DNA of 64,000 nucleotides from Larix kaempferi (taxonomy: Eukaryota > Streptophyta > Pinopsida > Pinales > Pinaceae). The stretch covers positions 3,409,001-3,473,000 of the forward strand of contig BSBM01000870.1 in NCBI GenBank assembly GCA_027924585.1. Reading direction: 5' to 3'. The notes under the pieces are model-generated. The model was not told the DNA's origin. It saw nothing but the letters and a program-made list of their open reading frames with translations, and searched no databases. The position numbers and the translations under genes are program-made. The first letter of the stretch is position 1. Each line of letters starts with the position of its first letter. Shown here in pieces: positions 10,453-23,173 of the stretch.

Positions 10453-13134
10453 TCAAAAATCAATCTTTCGCTTGTTTTTCCCCGACTTTACTCTATCAAC
10501 CATCTCCCTGGGACCACTCTGCATCTCAGGATTCTGCAAAAAAAATCATTCTTTTTATCAAATAATTTCACTAATACCCTACCATTAACAAACTTAAAAA
10601 ATTAACTTTTGGCCAAATTATTTATGAAAAACACTCACCAAATCCTCATGGGGTATAGATGTGAGCGGTGTGCTCATGGAGGGCCTCTCTATAGTTGTGC
10701 TCTGCAAATAAAATATCATATCTAAATTAATTCAACAATTCAACATTGATCAACATGTTTGGCTAAATTGAATAAAAAAACTTGGTCATTAATGAACATC
10801 TCACCACAAGAGGAGACCCGGTCATAACCATGGATTGAGCAGAGGGGTCGGGCACTTCTGTTGCTAATGGCTACAATCACCAAATGGGGAAATAGTTAGA
10901 CATGCATGAATAAATAATATAGTAACATGGTTAAATACTATGCATTGTGCTTGTTGAAATAGTTACCTATGTATGACTTGTGCCTATTGCAGATGCAGCA
11001 CTAACTGCATCATCAATGACCCTTGTTAGGTGAGGGTTAGATGAATCTCTCATGTGTCTTCTATAGAAGACATCCACACCCTTTCTAGGAGTGGATCCTC
11101 TCTTATACACTTGTTCCTTTTGAACATTTGGACTATGAGGAGATCCAAGTGCTGACAGTCTATGAAGTAAAGAGGCTAGTAGCTACAATCACCAATATGA
11201 ACGTAGTTAGAAATGTATTGGTCAATTAAATAACATGTATTAACAAACTGACAATGATGAAATACATACCGATGTATTGTATAATTCAACTAATTCTAAG
11301 AAACTGTCTGCCACCTGTTGTGCCTCCATGGGCATGCTATCGCTTGTATTTCCACTAGAGAAGAGCTCACTAGATGAAATCATTTCCCTTTGAGGGGGAT
11401 CTATAACCTACAATTTAGAAAATTATAAATATTACGTTGTGTCGCATTAATTAAGTAACATGTGATTACAAACTAAAATGTATTAAAATAATGTCATGTT
11501 GAAATAGTTACCTCAGCATGAGATGTTGTCGCTGAAGGCATGACAACATCTTGTAACTCAGAAGGTTCTGTTGCATGAGCCTCTTGCTCCTCGTTCCCTT
11601 CTGGTAGCAACTACAACTTTTAAAATCATTAAAAATATTAGCAATCTATATATGTGTATAGTAAGGAAAAATAATTTACAAATGACACTAGATTGTTAAC
11701 CGGATTTACTCATGTATTAAAATAATGTCATGTTCAAATAGTTACCTTGGCGTGAGATGTTTTTGCTAAAAGTATGACAACATCATCTACATCGGGTGGT
11801 GCTGCTGCATGAGCCTCTTTCCCCTCATGCCCTTCTGGTAGCAAATACAAGTTTTAAAATCATTAAAAATATTAGCAATCTATATATGTGAATAGTAAGG
11901 AAAAATAATTTACAAATGACATTAAATTGTTAATTGGATCTACTCATGTATTAAAATAATGTCATGTTGAAATAGTTACCTCATTGTGAGTTGCTGTCAC
12001 TGAAAGTATGACAACATCATCTACATCGGGCAGTGCTGGTGCATGAGCCCGTGGACTATGCTCTACATCAACGATGCAAAGGTATTCAACCTCGTGCCCT
12101 TCTTGTAGCAGTTACAAGTTTTAAAATCATTAAAAATATTAGCAATATATATGTGTATAGTAAGGAAAAATAATTTACAAATTACACTAAATTGTTAACC
12201 ACTTACTTACCTGTGTAAAATAAGTAGTGAAGGTATCATTTGTTTGGACAAGACCAAAGAAAGGATGGCCACATACTGTGCATGGGTGGGGCTGTCAGCT
12301 GTGCTCATGAGGTGCAGGTCTAGTTCCACTACTAGATGCTCTTGGACCACTGTAAGGTGGTGTCTCTACCCCACCGGGAGGTGGTGGATCTACCCCACGA
12401 ATAGGTGGTGGCTCTACTCCACCCATAGATGGTGGCTCTGGTGGCCCTGCCTGGTATGTACCTTGAAGTTACGTGCTATGGAGAACAAATGCCTGTGCCA
12501 ACACTAGGAAGGACTCTTGTGTCTTTGGGACCAACTGATGTGCAAGCGGCACATCTTGCCTGGGTAACTTCCTGCGAGGTGGAGATATAGGGCGATTGGG
12601 ATCTATATGCCTCGCATTGGGACATTTCTTAGGCATCCCCATCCCAATGCCCTGGTACTCCAAGATATCAAAATACTTAACATGCTTCCCCATCACAAAT
12701 TTTGTGCACATCTTTCTCAGAAAATATGGAGGCATTTCCCTGTTGTTGTGTGGTGGTGCATCAAACACCATGTACCATTGGTCTATCCAGGTATCTATGA
12801 ATGGTTGATATGTACACCAATTGATATAAATGTGCCTTTTGTTTGCATTTGGGATTTCACCCGTCCGTGGATCTCTAAAGAGGGAAAAGATATGTTGTTT
12901 TAATATTTTCAACTTCTTAACTTCTTTGTAGCTAATTCCATCCTCATATTATTTCCTCTTTCTTTCTTTGAATGTGTAAATATCTTATAGTGCACCATTA
13001 GACCTACTAAAGGTCTCTATCATTGCATCCAAATTGGATGCAAGCATAAGATGCCTATCATCAACAATAGTAATTGAGGCTCAAATTTCTCTAAGCCTCT
13101 GGATTTCCCTTTGGATGTCTGAATGTGAATCCAT
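10453..13134 (-). pseudogene. Nine-exon gene of unknown function with six in-frame stops
   Basis: Exons on the minus strand: 13134-12211, 12111-11980, 11844-11746, 11610-11512, 11407-11270, 11182-10967, 10870-10805, 10701-10639 and 10533-10453. Their lengths (924, 132, 99, 99, 138, 216, 66, 63, 81) are all multiples of three, every intron is phase 0 and almost all begin GT and end AG. The total is 606 codons, starting MDSHSDIQREIQRLRE and ending GKNKRKIDF then TGA. Exon 1 holds a mixed segment with YINWCTYQPFIDTW and YFLRKMCTKFVMGKHVKYFD, then a proline-rich tail. Exons 2-4 are one amplified exon (LLPEGHE... type). In-frame stops lie at 13083, 12987, 12951, 12471, 12297 (exon 1) and 10969 (last codon of exon 6); each fits a C-to-T change in a CAA, CAG or CGA codon. 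The acceptors of exons 2 and 3 are damaged. I recognise no family; it could be a host gene or an accessory ORF of a DNA transposon. Confidence 0.7.
11490..12200. repeat. 234-bp exon-plus-intron tandem triplication
   Basis: ATGTCATGTT landmarks at 11491, 11725 and 11959 are spaced exactly 234 bp apart. Each unit contains one 99- to 132-bp exon of the minus-strand gene plus its intron (AAAATCATTAAAAATATTAGCAA is shared). A fourth, partial intron copy follows near 12120-12200. The 12111-11980 copy has 33 extra exon bases (11 codons), keeping phase. Confidence 0.88.
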
Positions 13135-13412
13135 GGTCGTCACTGCAATCAAAAAATTAAAAAAAAAAATCATTAGAAATGTATACATGTGCTATAATGA
13201 CATCTCTCAAAAATGAAAAATGTACAAACTTTGTGCAAGAACTATTACATTACAAACATAAATATCATCTCAAGAATACATTACAAACATAAATATCATT
13301 CATATGACCATTGCAGGCATACATTATGGGTTCTCATGGGCATAAGGGTGGAGACCATGCGAGCATAAAGAAGAGTCTGAAATATCATTTGTAAATCTAT
13401 GGTTGTTGGGGT
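13135..13412. other. Upstream flank of the nine-exon gene
   Basis: A non-coding flank. It contains two copies of ATTACAAACATAAATATCAT (near 13250 and 13280). A TTTTGATTGCAG string just upstream of the ATG at 13134 reads as a splice acceptor, so a 5' untranslated exon further upstream is possible. Confidence 0.4.
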
Positions 13413-13802
13413 GTTGGTGTATCCCAATCAGTTGTGGCTAACAGAATTATCTTGTGAATAGGATTGTCATTGATGACAACATTAATGAAAAAGGTGTAAA
13501 TGGCATGATGACAAGCAAACAAGGTAACCTGACAAGGACTTGGAAAAGACAAGGTGATGGGCATTGGCACACCTAATGAGTCAAACGACCCATACTGTGG
13601 TCATTTGGAGTCGGTCCTAAAACCCTAGACAAGGATGACTTTCAGATAACAAGTGACATGAACAAAGAAAAATGAAGTGAACAAAGAATCTAGAAGTTGA
13701 CACTTGGCAAGGATATTGGGGGCATCCCTTATGGCATCTGTGGGCATCAAGAAATGAAGCTAATGGACATGAGAGCATGTGGATAGGGTGACATGGGGTA
13801 AT
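13413..13802. mobile_element. Left part of a possible copia-type LTR
   Basis: Begins TGTTGGTGTATCCC, typical of an LTR start, and carries scattered GGGCATC motifs shared with 33303-33657. The Athila-like element is inserted at its right edge. With the right part it would form a ~745-bp solo LTR. No matching target duplication is visible around the pair, so this stays tentative. Confidence 0.35.
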
Positions 13803-16598
13803 TGTTGGGTGTGTGAGCTATCTCAAAGAAAACACCTAATATTTAATTATCGACTGGGGTTGGTAATCTTAGAGTTGAGGCAAAGTATATGCTAAACTAG
13901 AATGGCATCTAAGATTTCGGCTTGTCAGACCTTAAAAATATTTAATAAAGAAAAGATCGAAAGATCTTTCAAAATGAAAAACCGATTCAAACTTCATAAA
14001 AACAGTAAAAATAACTAAATCAAACTTAGTTAAACAGATGAACTAGAATAGCATTAAATCATACTACTCTATCTTATAATTGAATAATGGAAATTGATTG
14101 AAAAGCAAACTATGAATTATGAAAATCGAAACTATACAATTTCATATTCTAATCTAAGAATTAGAAAACAACTATAAACAAATTAGAGACCTATCTATGA
14201 AATGGATTAATTTAATGATAAATTACATAGCCAGAAAGCTATGCTAATCAAATAAAATTAAAACTATTAAATAACTTCAATAACTAATTCAAGAAAAACA
14301 TCTATTCCCATGTAACAGGAACTGGAGTGAATGTATCATAATGGATTTCAAATGTAATAACAAAACAAAATGGAAGTAAATCTAATCTAACTTCAACAAA
14401 GAGATGTAAACTACAAAGCAACAAATTACAGTTAACTTTAAACATTCTTAACTATCTACTATCCATGAGCAGAATAATAATATAAAACTAATGAAAACTA
14501 GAAGCAAGTAGAAAACTTACTAAAGATTATTACTTCTGGAACTTGATTTGGATAAAGATATTAATTCTGAATCCAAATCCTATTCCATGAACATCTTTAT
14601 TATTTATCGAAATAAGAAACTGATCCTAATATTAATGAAGGAAATTATCAAAACTAGAATACTTAGAGAATGAAATTATTAACTCTATTCTAACTAAGTC
14701 TTAAGAGCATGAAGTAAACTAGACTAGCAATAAGATTGATAAATTCTGAAACAACAACATATTAGTACACTAAATACAAAAGACATCATTTAAAAGACAG
14801 TTAAAGCAAACCAAGAATGATAACAATACTTGAATTAAAACTTTATGGAATGTAAAACAAGGGCCTAATTATGGTTGAGAATACTAATTAAGAGAAGGAA
14901 AGATTGCAATTAAGAAAACTAAGAAACTGGATTCGAAATAAGCATGAAACAGTGCAGAAAGAGTGAAAATCCGAACAACGATCCGAATGGCAGTCCGAAC
15001 GATAGTCCGAATGACAGTCCGAATGGAGGAAAAATGAATTAAAATAAGGAAAAGAGTAATTTCGATGATCTTAACGTCAGCTGGCAAATGCAGATGAACC
15101 TACAATGCAAAGAAATCAATGAGAAGACTTGTTGAGAAACTAAGATAATAGAAAGCAACCTATTCTAATCATTGTTGGAGAGATAAACTATTCCTATTCT
15201 ATACTAAAGCAAGATTGAGATGAGAGAAGAGAATTAACCTACAGCTATAGAGGGGAAGCTAATTAAACTAATTCTAATCAGAACTAAGCTGGAAACAATA
15301 ACTAAGTAAGTCCTATCTAATTGCAGAGGATTAGAAAACAAACTATCTAATTATAAAAGACTGAAATGAAACTATCAAAACTATACTGTTGGTCGACCAT
15401 TTGCTAATTCTATAAACACAAACTATGTTAGTAGCACAATATAAATTATAGAAGAAAGAAATATCATGTACAGAAAACGAAATTAATTACATATACAGGA
15501 AAATAAACTAACTATTTGCAGAAAAGAAAATGCAGAAAACAAAAACAAAACCTTCGGTTGATGAGGGTCCCTTTCCAACAATCAGATATGGAAAAATGAA
15601 CTGATTAGCTACTCAGAATATCAACAAACTAGAACTTCAATTAACCTAAGAAAATTACAAAATGTCTGCTATCTGCTGCAAATTCTATGAACTATCTACT
15701 AATCTGATGATCGTTTCCAACTACAGACTAGCTTTGTTTCTCTATATAAGCATCTATTTATACATTTACAAATGGATGAGAAGGTCGACAAAGTCAACCT
15801 CTCTAATAATAGAGGAATTTATGGCTATAACTGGCTTCTTCAAGTGATGCATGACAACACAGGGAGCATACACCAGGCTTCACAAGGCCGATTCCTTCAC
15901 GAGGCAGTTGCAACGTCAATCTTCCTTTGACGTGGGCAGAGAGGTAGTGTGCTGGCGAACTAAACGAATGGAGGAGAGGGCCGCTAGAGCATTGACATGG
16001 TGAAGTGTTGTGCTGGCAGGCTGAGCATGGATGGATGAAGTCTTCTAGAACACTGGCGTGAATGGGCATGCGTGATTCCAAGCTGAACGGACAAGAGAAC
16101 TTGTGTGTGGAGTGTTGACATGGAATCATGGTGTGTTGTCGATCTTGGAAGGCAGGAAGGAAAATCTTCCAGAGTGAAAGCTCACCAACCATAACCATCA
16201 CGTGGCTAACAGAACCCATGTGACTGATCTTGTCTTTAATGGCCCAAAAGACGCCAACCGTGGATTTCGCGGGTTGAATGCGAGGCTGAACGACGAGTTG
16301 AATGCAGATAAGCTTAAGGAATAAAAACATGCAGTCTAAATGGAAGTTTGTTTGAGAAATCGCAACCTGTAGATCAAAACTAGATGCCATGCATGATTGG
16401 AATTGTTAATTTAATCATTAATAAATCATAATATAACGAGATTCAACCAAAATTCATATGATAAATGAATACATGCATACCTGGTCTGTTTGATGGGCTA
16501 AATGGCGGAAAGAATAACTTATTACATCAAAAATAATGAAATTAACGCCATTCAGAATAGATTTGATGATAAAAATAGTGACAAAATGGACACCAACA
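13803..16598 (-). mobile_element. 3' LTR of Athila/Tat-like element (2796 bp)
   Basis: On the plus strand it starts TGTTGGGTGTGTGAGC and ends GGACACCAACA, giving 5'-TG...CA-3' ends in the element's (minus) orientation. It matches 30532-33302 along its length. It contains about 105 bp (near 14810-14920) missing from the other LTR, and five copies of a 12-bp GTCCGAATGAYA motif near 14975-15025. ORFs inside, such as 15803-16390, are not conserved as open in the other copy and are probably chance. Confidence 0.9.
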
Positions 16599-16610
16599 TT
16601 CCCCCAAACC
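16599..16610 (-). other. Polypurine tract of the Athila/Tat-like element
   Basis: Minus strand GGTTTGGGGGAA directly abuts the 3' LTR terminus, where plus-strand DNA priming is expected. Confidence 0.7.
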
Positions 16611-16649
16611 AGAGATATGCCAGGTCCCACTGATCAAAACAGAGAGAAA

Positions 16650-18099
16650 TTAGGAAGAAAGCTGAGCTGCGGCAGCAACAACCTTTGATTGGGGTGATGA
16701 ATATATAGATTTGGCCTCGAGCTTCTTGAATTGGTCCTTTAAGTAATTATATCTCATCCGCAAGGCAGTATGGGATGTTCTTTTGGCATTAATGAAGCAT
16801 TCAATGTCTTTTACTTGTGTACACAGTGCCTTGTTTTCTTCATGAAGCTCAGAAATTGTTTCCACATAACTTTGATTCTGGTCTGTCAACTGTGATATTA
16901 CTTGGATCAACTTATCCATCTCCTGTTGAGCGAGAATGAGCTATTATTTATAATGTTTAGGTTTCTTTAGGGGACTCAACTCTTTTGAAAATGTTTCACA
17001 CTCAATAGTATGACCTTCAAGAATTGTATCTTGGTTGTGTGTAGGAGGACTTTCAGCAGCAAAGGCTTCACTCATTTGAGCAAACACATTAGCTAATGTG
17101 AGGAGGAGTGTTTCAAGAGTATGGTCTCCTGACTGGACATTTGAACATGATGGTTGAACGATAGTTTGAATGACATACTGGTTGAAGGACTAGTCACAAT
17201 TCGTTCTCATGGATTTAGTGGGTTCTGAAAAGAGTGGAGGTTCCGAAGTAGGGTCACCAAGGGTAAGTTCAGGAGAAGGGGATGACTGGACAAGGTGCTC
17301 ATCACCTGAGGGATCCTCGTCAAATCGTACACGTTTAGCATTTGGTTTTTCTTGGGTATGATGATGTTCTTTAGAAGAGGAATATTTGATAGTAGATAAA
17401 TGAGGGTTCAGTATCTCAAAAAAAAAATGATCCCAAGTTTTCCCTCTCTCATCTAACTGGTAAATGATCAGGAGTTTAATGAGACAATGATGATACAAGC
17501 TACTAGAGGGAATAACTATATTCTTCCTGACTTGGCTAGACATCTTCTCCAAACTTTTCAGGAAATAAAATGGGAAGTTGAGGGTCTGATCGTTAACAAA
17601 ATGTGATAACAATCTGAAATGGCAAGCTTTAAAGATAGTGAACTTACCCTCTCAAGTGATTGTGGATGATAACGGTTAGAAGATCTAAGTACTCTGACTT
17701 GATCCATTCTTTGTGAAAACCTTTGGTACCAGCAACATGTTGAAAATCGTCCTTCAGGGCAAATTCATGGTCCTTCCGTGGAAGGAAAAGATTCTTATGC
17801 CATTGGGCACCTTCCCTTGGGAGCTTGGTAGCTAATGCTATTGACTTTTCTGTCACGGAGAAAATAATATGGCCAACCTTGGTCATCTTGCCATAAAAAA
17901 TTTTAGCGAACAGTAATGAAATCTCATGGTCGTGGCCTTGGAGAAGGTGGAGAAATGGTCCCCAACTTGCTCGCAAAAACACTTCACGACGGGCTTTAAA
18001 CTCAGAAATGCGAAGGAGGTTCTGGTAGGTACCAGGATCGTAACGAATTGGAATTGTTGGCAGAGGATGGGGGATGCAAATTGGATATGAGAGGTGCAA
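16650..18099 (-). pseudogene. Third ORF of the Athila/Tat-like element (broken)
   Basis: This frame lies between integrase and the 3' LTR, where Athila and Tat elements often carry an additional or envelope-like ORF. Part one (18099-17644) is a well-composed 150-residue segment with PTIPIRYDPGTYQNLLRI and LATKLPREGAQWHKN. A small indel near 17650 moves to the frame of part two (17612-17190), which ends in a hydrophilic S/P/E-rich stretch. The same frame continues through stops at 17192, 16946 and 16943 to a C-terminal coiled coil (16919-16650, heptad-like I/L/V with LHEENKALCTQVKD). I see no clear signal peptide or membrane anchor, so an envelope role is not supported by what is visible. Confidence 0.55.
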
Positions 18100-19554
18100 G
18101 AATTTGCAGAGGATGCGGCTCAGATGGAGAGCAAACAGACTAAGGAGAAATTCACGCGATCACCAGTTTAAACGAAGGCCCATTTGATTGTTTGAATGAC
18201 AGTGGATGAGGGCTTGGCATGATTGAAAAGATCGCACCTATCATTCGAAGATCTTAAGTTAATTGCTAGTGTAGAGGTGCGTGAATCCAGTGAATACATG
18301 TGGTTTAGAGAATATTCAACCATGTCCAAAGCTGAGCTTTGGACAGGTTGAATGTAATTCATGTAATGAAAATAGATTACACGTGAGAGATCGTGATTCG
18401 ATTGATATGGTGGCAGGTCATACAACAGGATGAATAAGACCGAATGGAGGTCATGTAATGATTCAAAATGATGCATAATCCATTCATTTAATGGAGGCGA
18501 GATGGATAAGAGAACGAAGCCATGCGTGAAATCGACATTTTATTAATCTTTGTCATAATTAGCCAATAAAACTTATCAATAATTTTCAAATTTGAACATC
18601 TTTGCATATTAAATAAAGTTGTTATAGGCTATGGTTTCATTCATCACTCCATTCATAACGTTGTTTATTTGCGTCATTCGGATCGGCATCCAACCCGTCA
18701 TTCAGTCCTTCGTACATACTTTTGTTTATACAAGATCTTATTGTTGATGCTGACCAAAGCTGATTTTGCAGAGAATTTCTAAAGCTATTAGTGCACAAAA
18801 GATGTTGTAAACTTTGCATTTATGTATCTTTTAGTTACGTTCCTCTTTTTGTTCTTGATTAGATCAATTTTCTTCTGCTTTTGCATTAACCTGAAAACAC
18901 ATGTCATTGTATCAGAGATAAATAAAGTTTTCATAAATATTCAGAGTAAGAATAGTTCTAATCTTTCCCCCAAACAAAAAATATGGCGTGTCGTCAAGCC
19001 ATAAAAGAGAAAATGATTAAAATTACAAAATTTCAATTGAAAGTAGATGATTCAGATATGCACATTCATCAAAAAGAATACAACAGTGCTTAAAATACCA
19101 TATGAAGAATAATAGTGTAAGAGATGCGAAAAATGCCATAGGAACTAGTCGTCCATGACTCATTGTAAAGATCTCTTGTCATCCAAAGAATATAAATAAG
19201 GTTCACCATAAAATTTGTGAGATCTACTATAATTATGGGTCCCATTTCTAGGATAATCATATCCTAGTTATTATTTGAATTAGATTACAGGGTCCAAGTC
19301 CAACTTACATCCATTATCTAATGACAGTATACATAACCGGCCTAAACATGTATTTGTATACTCAGGTTTTTATGAGTTATGTGAATAGCAATGCATTAAC
19401 CAAACCTCTTTTACTCGATATTGATCCGCTGCTAGCAGGCCTGTTCAGTACCCCGATGGGTTTACTTGCATTTACTGAGCTTCCTTGTTTAAGATTTTAC
19501 TTAGTATGGACCCACTGCCAGTGAGCTTGTTCAGTACCCCAGTGGGTTTGCTTC

Positions 19555-19601
<47 letters not shown>

Positions 19602-20438
19602 AAGGAATCCGGTTGGCACTAGAGTGTCCTAAGCCTATTAAACACATAATTCAAAATTTAGCACAAACCTTATGAGTAACTTTATTTATAATGGCCTAAA
19701 TTATAGATCATGCCAAAATATAATAACCTAAAGTTATTCTTTGACTTCACAGTCTATCTTCTTCATAAAAGGTCCGTAATGTTCCCCACAAAATATAAAA
19801 TATTACCCATTTTAGGCTACCTTTTAAAGGTGCTTTAGAGACAAGTTTTAATAATGAGTCAAGGTTTGATAATGAGTCAAGGATGAACTAGCAATCCATA
19901 GGTGTAAGATAGAGTTTTGTGGAGATCATAATAATTGAAGTAGGTCTTTTAAAAAACTGTTCTAATCATAAATCGGAAGTGTGCATGTCTGAATCAAATA
20001 CCATATACAGAATCATAAAAGAAAGTGGTTATAAATGTTATCAAGAGTGCTTTATCCTTTCACTAAAAATTTTCAATTTTAACAGTGACTGAAAGAGAGG
20101 GAGAGCCATAAGTATTTCTTTTTAGAGCACTTCCCTTTTTGCATAATATCACATGAGCTGATTACAAATATAGGGTTCTTGTGATTAAGCTGCAAAACCA
20201 TTTGTCAGATGATTCAAATTTTATTCAAAACAAAGCATATGTACAAAACAAGTTATTTAAAATTTTCAAAATTAACGAAAGGAAAAAGAGTCTTCCTATT
20301 CTATTGACAATATTTTACAAACTAATCATAATAGATTTCCTATAAAAAGAATGTAATTAGTTGTTAGAAACGACTCATTATTATTGAAAAACAAAAACAT
20401 ATTTACATATATACAAAAGAAGATAACCCCAAAATGAT
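18100..20438. other. Non-coding interior of the retroelement
   Basis: AT-rich spacer between ORF3 and integrase. Short minus-strand frames at 18168-18476 and 18637-18819 may be the start of ORF3, but there is no support for them. A direct repeat of about 38 bp around GTTCAGTACCCC(G/A)(A/G)TGGG occurs near 19440 and 19520. The second half (19600-20430) shows nothing recognisable and may include another insertion. Confidence 0.5.
19556..19599. repeat. (AT)n microsatellite
   Basis: An uninterrupted AT dinucleotide run of about 44 bp. Confidence 0.97.
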
Positions 20439-21613
20439 TCAAGGACTAGGAGGAGGAGGAATGAGTTCCTTTTCTACCAGTTCCATTTCTTCTTGTTGCA
20501 AGGCATTCTGCACAAAATCTTGTTTAGATATTGGTTGATGATAAAGTCTAAGTCTGTGTCTGTTTACAACAAAAGAAATTTGTGAATCATCAATTGTCTT
20601 AATTTTAACGGATCCATTATCAAAGGCTGTGACAATTTCATATGGACCCATCCAACGAGTAGTTAATTTACCTTTAAAATTTTTGTATCTTGAATCAAAA
20701 AGTAGTGCCCAGTCTCCAGTTTTGAATTGTTTTTGTTTAATGTATCTATCATGCCACTTTTTGCGTTGATTTTGTATTAAAATTGTACGCTGAATAGCAT
20801 CTTGCCTAATCTCGTCTAATTCATTTATCTGCAGAATTCGTTGATTTGTGCTTCTTCTAAGTTCATCCCTAATTGCACATCCATACGAAAGTTTTTGACT
20901 TGAAATTCGATGGGTAGAAGAACTTGTTTACCATAAACGAGTTCATAAGGTGTGTGACTAGTGGTGTTCCTCCAAGTTATTCTATAAGCCCACAAGGATG
21001 CTGGAAACCTATCTGCCTAGTCTCTGTGGTGTAACTGGATAGTCTTAGTCAGGATAGCTTCTAATACTTTGTTGGTGGATTCCACCTGACCATTGGCTTG
21101 TGGATGATATGGTCAAGATTTACAATTTCTAATACCATATTTGTCAGTAAGCTCTTTCATTAATTTGGAGGTAAACTGAGATCCTTGATCGGTTACAATT
21201 TCCCTAGGTACACCGAATCGGGTAAATAGTTCTTCATAAATGAATTCCACCACAGATTTCTCTATGGCTAGGAATAAAGCTTTAGATTCTACCCATTTGG
21301 TGACATAATCTCTACAGACTAGGATGTACTTCTTGTTGCGAGACATAGGGAAAATTGGTCAAACAAAATCTAGAGCCCATTTTTCAAATGGCTCAATCAT
21401 AACTTGGGGTTGTAATGGCATCTCATCGGATGGTGTAGGTCTACCCATTCTTTGGAAAATGTCACATCCATTGACATATTTGGAAGCATCTTTGAATATG
21501 CTTGGAAAATAGTACCCAGAGTGCAATACTTTGTATGCTATCCTTTTATCAGAAAAATGCCCACCGTAGGGTCCACAATGAAATGCATGAAGGATCTATG
21601 CCATCTCATCCTC
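20439..21613 (-). pseudogene. Integrase of the Athila/Tat-like element (degraded)
   Basis: The zinc-binding region follows directly from the RNase H frame: an H...H pair in an AFHCGPYGGHFSDKR context, then CDIFQRMG where CxxC is expected, so the last cysteine position is Phe. The catalytic core has WALDF, TDQGSQFTSKLM and PYHPQANGQVEST, giving the D, D and E residues. Stops occur near 21348 and 21113, and the frame shifts before the C-terminal piece (20651-20439), which begins MGPYEIVTAFDNGSVKI, the usual GPY-like tail. The enzyme would insert the DNA copy into the genome; this copy cannot make it. Confidence 0.85.
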
Positions 21614-22577
21614 TCATATGCATCGTCTAATAATAAGATTAGGACCAGTACGAAAGATATCATTATCTACCCAAGAATAATTGGAACTTTGAACTATGAT
21701 CCTACATTTCTTAGGTGGGGAGAGATGGTTAGGTAGCTTTCCAGATGCTAAATAATTGGCTATGCTTGCAAACCATGGGGTTTGAATAGATACAACAAAC
21801 AAATGTTCATCTGGGAAGCTATCATTGACAGGGTTGGCATTATCGTCAATTTGAATTCGAGAGAGAAAACCATCTACTACATTCTCTCTACCGGGAGGAT
21901 CAGCAATGGTGATGTTGAATTCTTGTAACAAAAGAAGCCACCGAGTCACTTTGCGATTGGTGATAGGTTTATTCATCAAAAACCTGATGGCGGAGTGGTC
22001 AGTGCGTATAAAAGTCTCATATCCTCTGATATAATGATGAAACTTGTTGATGGAGTAGACTACTGCTAAAAATCCTTTTTCAGTAACAGTGTACTTTGAT
22101 TCTACAGGAGTCAAATTTTTACTAGCAAAGTAGATGGCATGTGATGTTTGTCCCTCTTTTTGACCTAAAACGGCCCCTATGGCTATGTCGGAAGCATCAG
22201 TGGATATATGGAAAGGAAGGGACCAATTTGGGCCCCTAAGTATTGGTGCCACTGATAGCTTGGCCTTCAGAGTTTCGAAGGCTTGTTGACATGGTTCAGT
22301 CCATTGAAATTCTGTGTCTTTCATGAGTAGTTTGAACATAGGTGTGGCTATTTTAGTGAAATTTTCAATGAAACGTCTATAATAGCCAGCATGGCCAAGA
22401 AAAATTCTTACTTCCTTTAGAGTTTTTGGAGGAGGAAGATTAACAATTATTTCGATCTTGGCGGGATCCACCTTGATACCTTGAAGAGAGACATGATGTC
22501 CCAAGACTATGCCCTCGGTCAGTAGCATTTTACATTTTTCATGACTAAGAGCTAAGTTCATTTCTTGGCATCGAATA
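21614..22577 (-). pseudogene. RT C-terminus and RNase H of the Athila/Tat-like element
   Basis: An open frame of 315 residues with the RT thumb/connection (NLALSHEKC, VLGHHVS, FLGHAGYYRRFIENF) and RNase H (STDASDIAIGAVLGQ, YTVTEKGFLAVV, IRTDHSAIRFLMNK). It ends at a stop at 21614 within the tether to integrase. It is separated from the first half of RT by the 4153-bp insertion at 22582-26734. Once the insertion and one target-site copy (4157 bp) are discounted, this frame is in phase with 26739-27615. Confidence 0.93.
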
Positions 22578-22581
22578 AGAA
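22578..22581. other. Left 4-bp target-site duplication (AGAA)
   Basis: AGAA precedes the element's AACCACTTATACTATG end and is repeated at 26735-26738 after the mirrored end. Confidence 0.8.
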
Positions 22582-22979
22582 AACCACTTATACTATGAAA
22601 TGAGAACTATATACTATGAACAAGAACTCTACCCATAAAAATGATGATTTTTGCAAAAAAAACACCAAAAACACCCCCCAAATAGAAAAGTGTTGATACC
22701 AGTATACACGTATTTTTTTTTAGGGTAAAAAATAGAGCCATGGCCTAAACATCCCATATTGTTGTTTAACAAAACTTTAAAATCAACCTTAAATTGGAAA
22801 AAAAAAATTTCTTGAAGAGATAAATTACAACTTTCAGGAAAATTGCATATTAAACAAAAAAACATATTTCTCTAATAATTTCACCATTATAACCATATAA
22901 AAACAAAGGAATTATGATGTGATTCATAATGAGATAATATATTAGACCATACAAGAACAAATGGTTCATATAAATATTC

Positions 22980-23173
22980 AAAAACTCCTCTAGAGTTTCA
23001 ATTACAAAAATCATACTAGTAAAAAGCATCTAAACTACTTCTTCAAATTCATCCATGGATTCTAACACCCCATCATAAAAAACTCCTATAGAGTTTCAAT
23101 TACAAAAATCATACTAATAAAAAGCATCCACACTGCTTCTTCAAATTCATCCATGGATTCTGACACCTCATCA
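22980..23173. repeat. ~95-bp direct duplication inside the foldback element
   Basis: Two adjacent copies (about 22980-23078 and 23079-23173) share ACTCCT(C/A)TAGAGTTTCAA, AAAAATCATACTA and TTCAAATTCATCCATGGATT. The right copy is part of the small minus-strand frame described next. Confidence 0.85.

Noticed and set aside
11490-12190. CRISPR-like direct repeats
   Set aside because: The 234-bp units are contiguous tandem copies of exon plus intron, with no short repeat/unique spacer pattern, in a eukaryotic genome.
15803-16390. A 195-residue minus-strand frame in the LTR
   Set aside because: The matching region of the other LTR (32469-33080) is broken into short frames, so the reading frame is not conserved.
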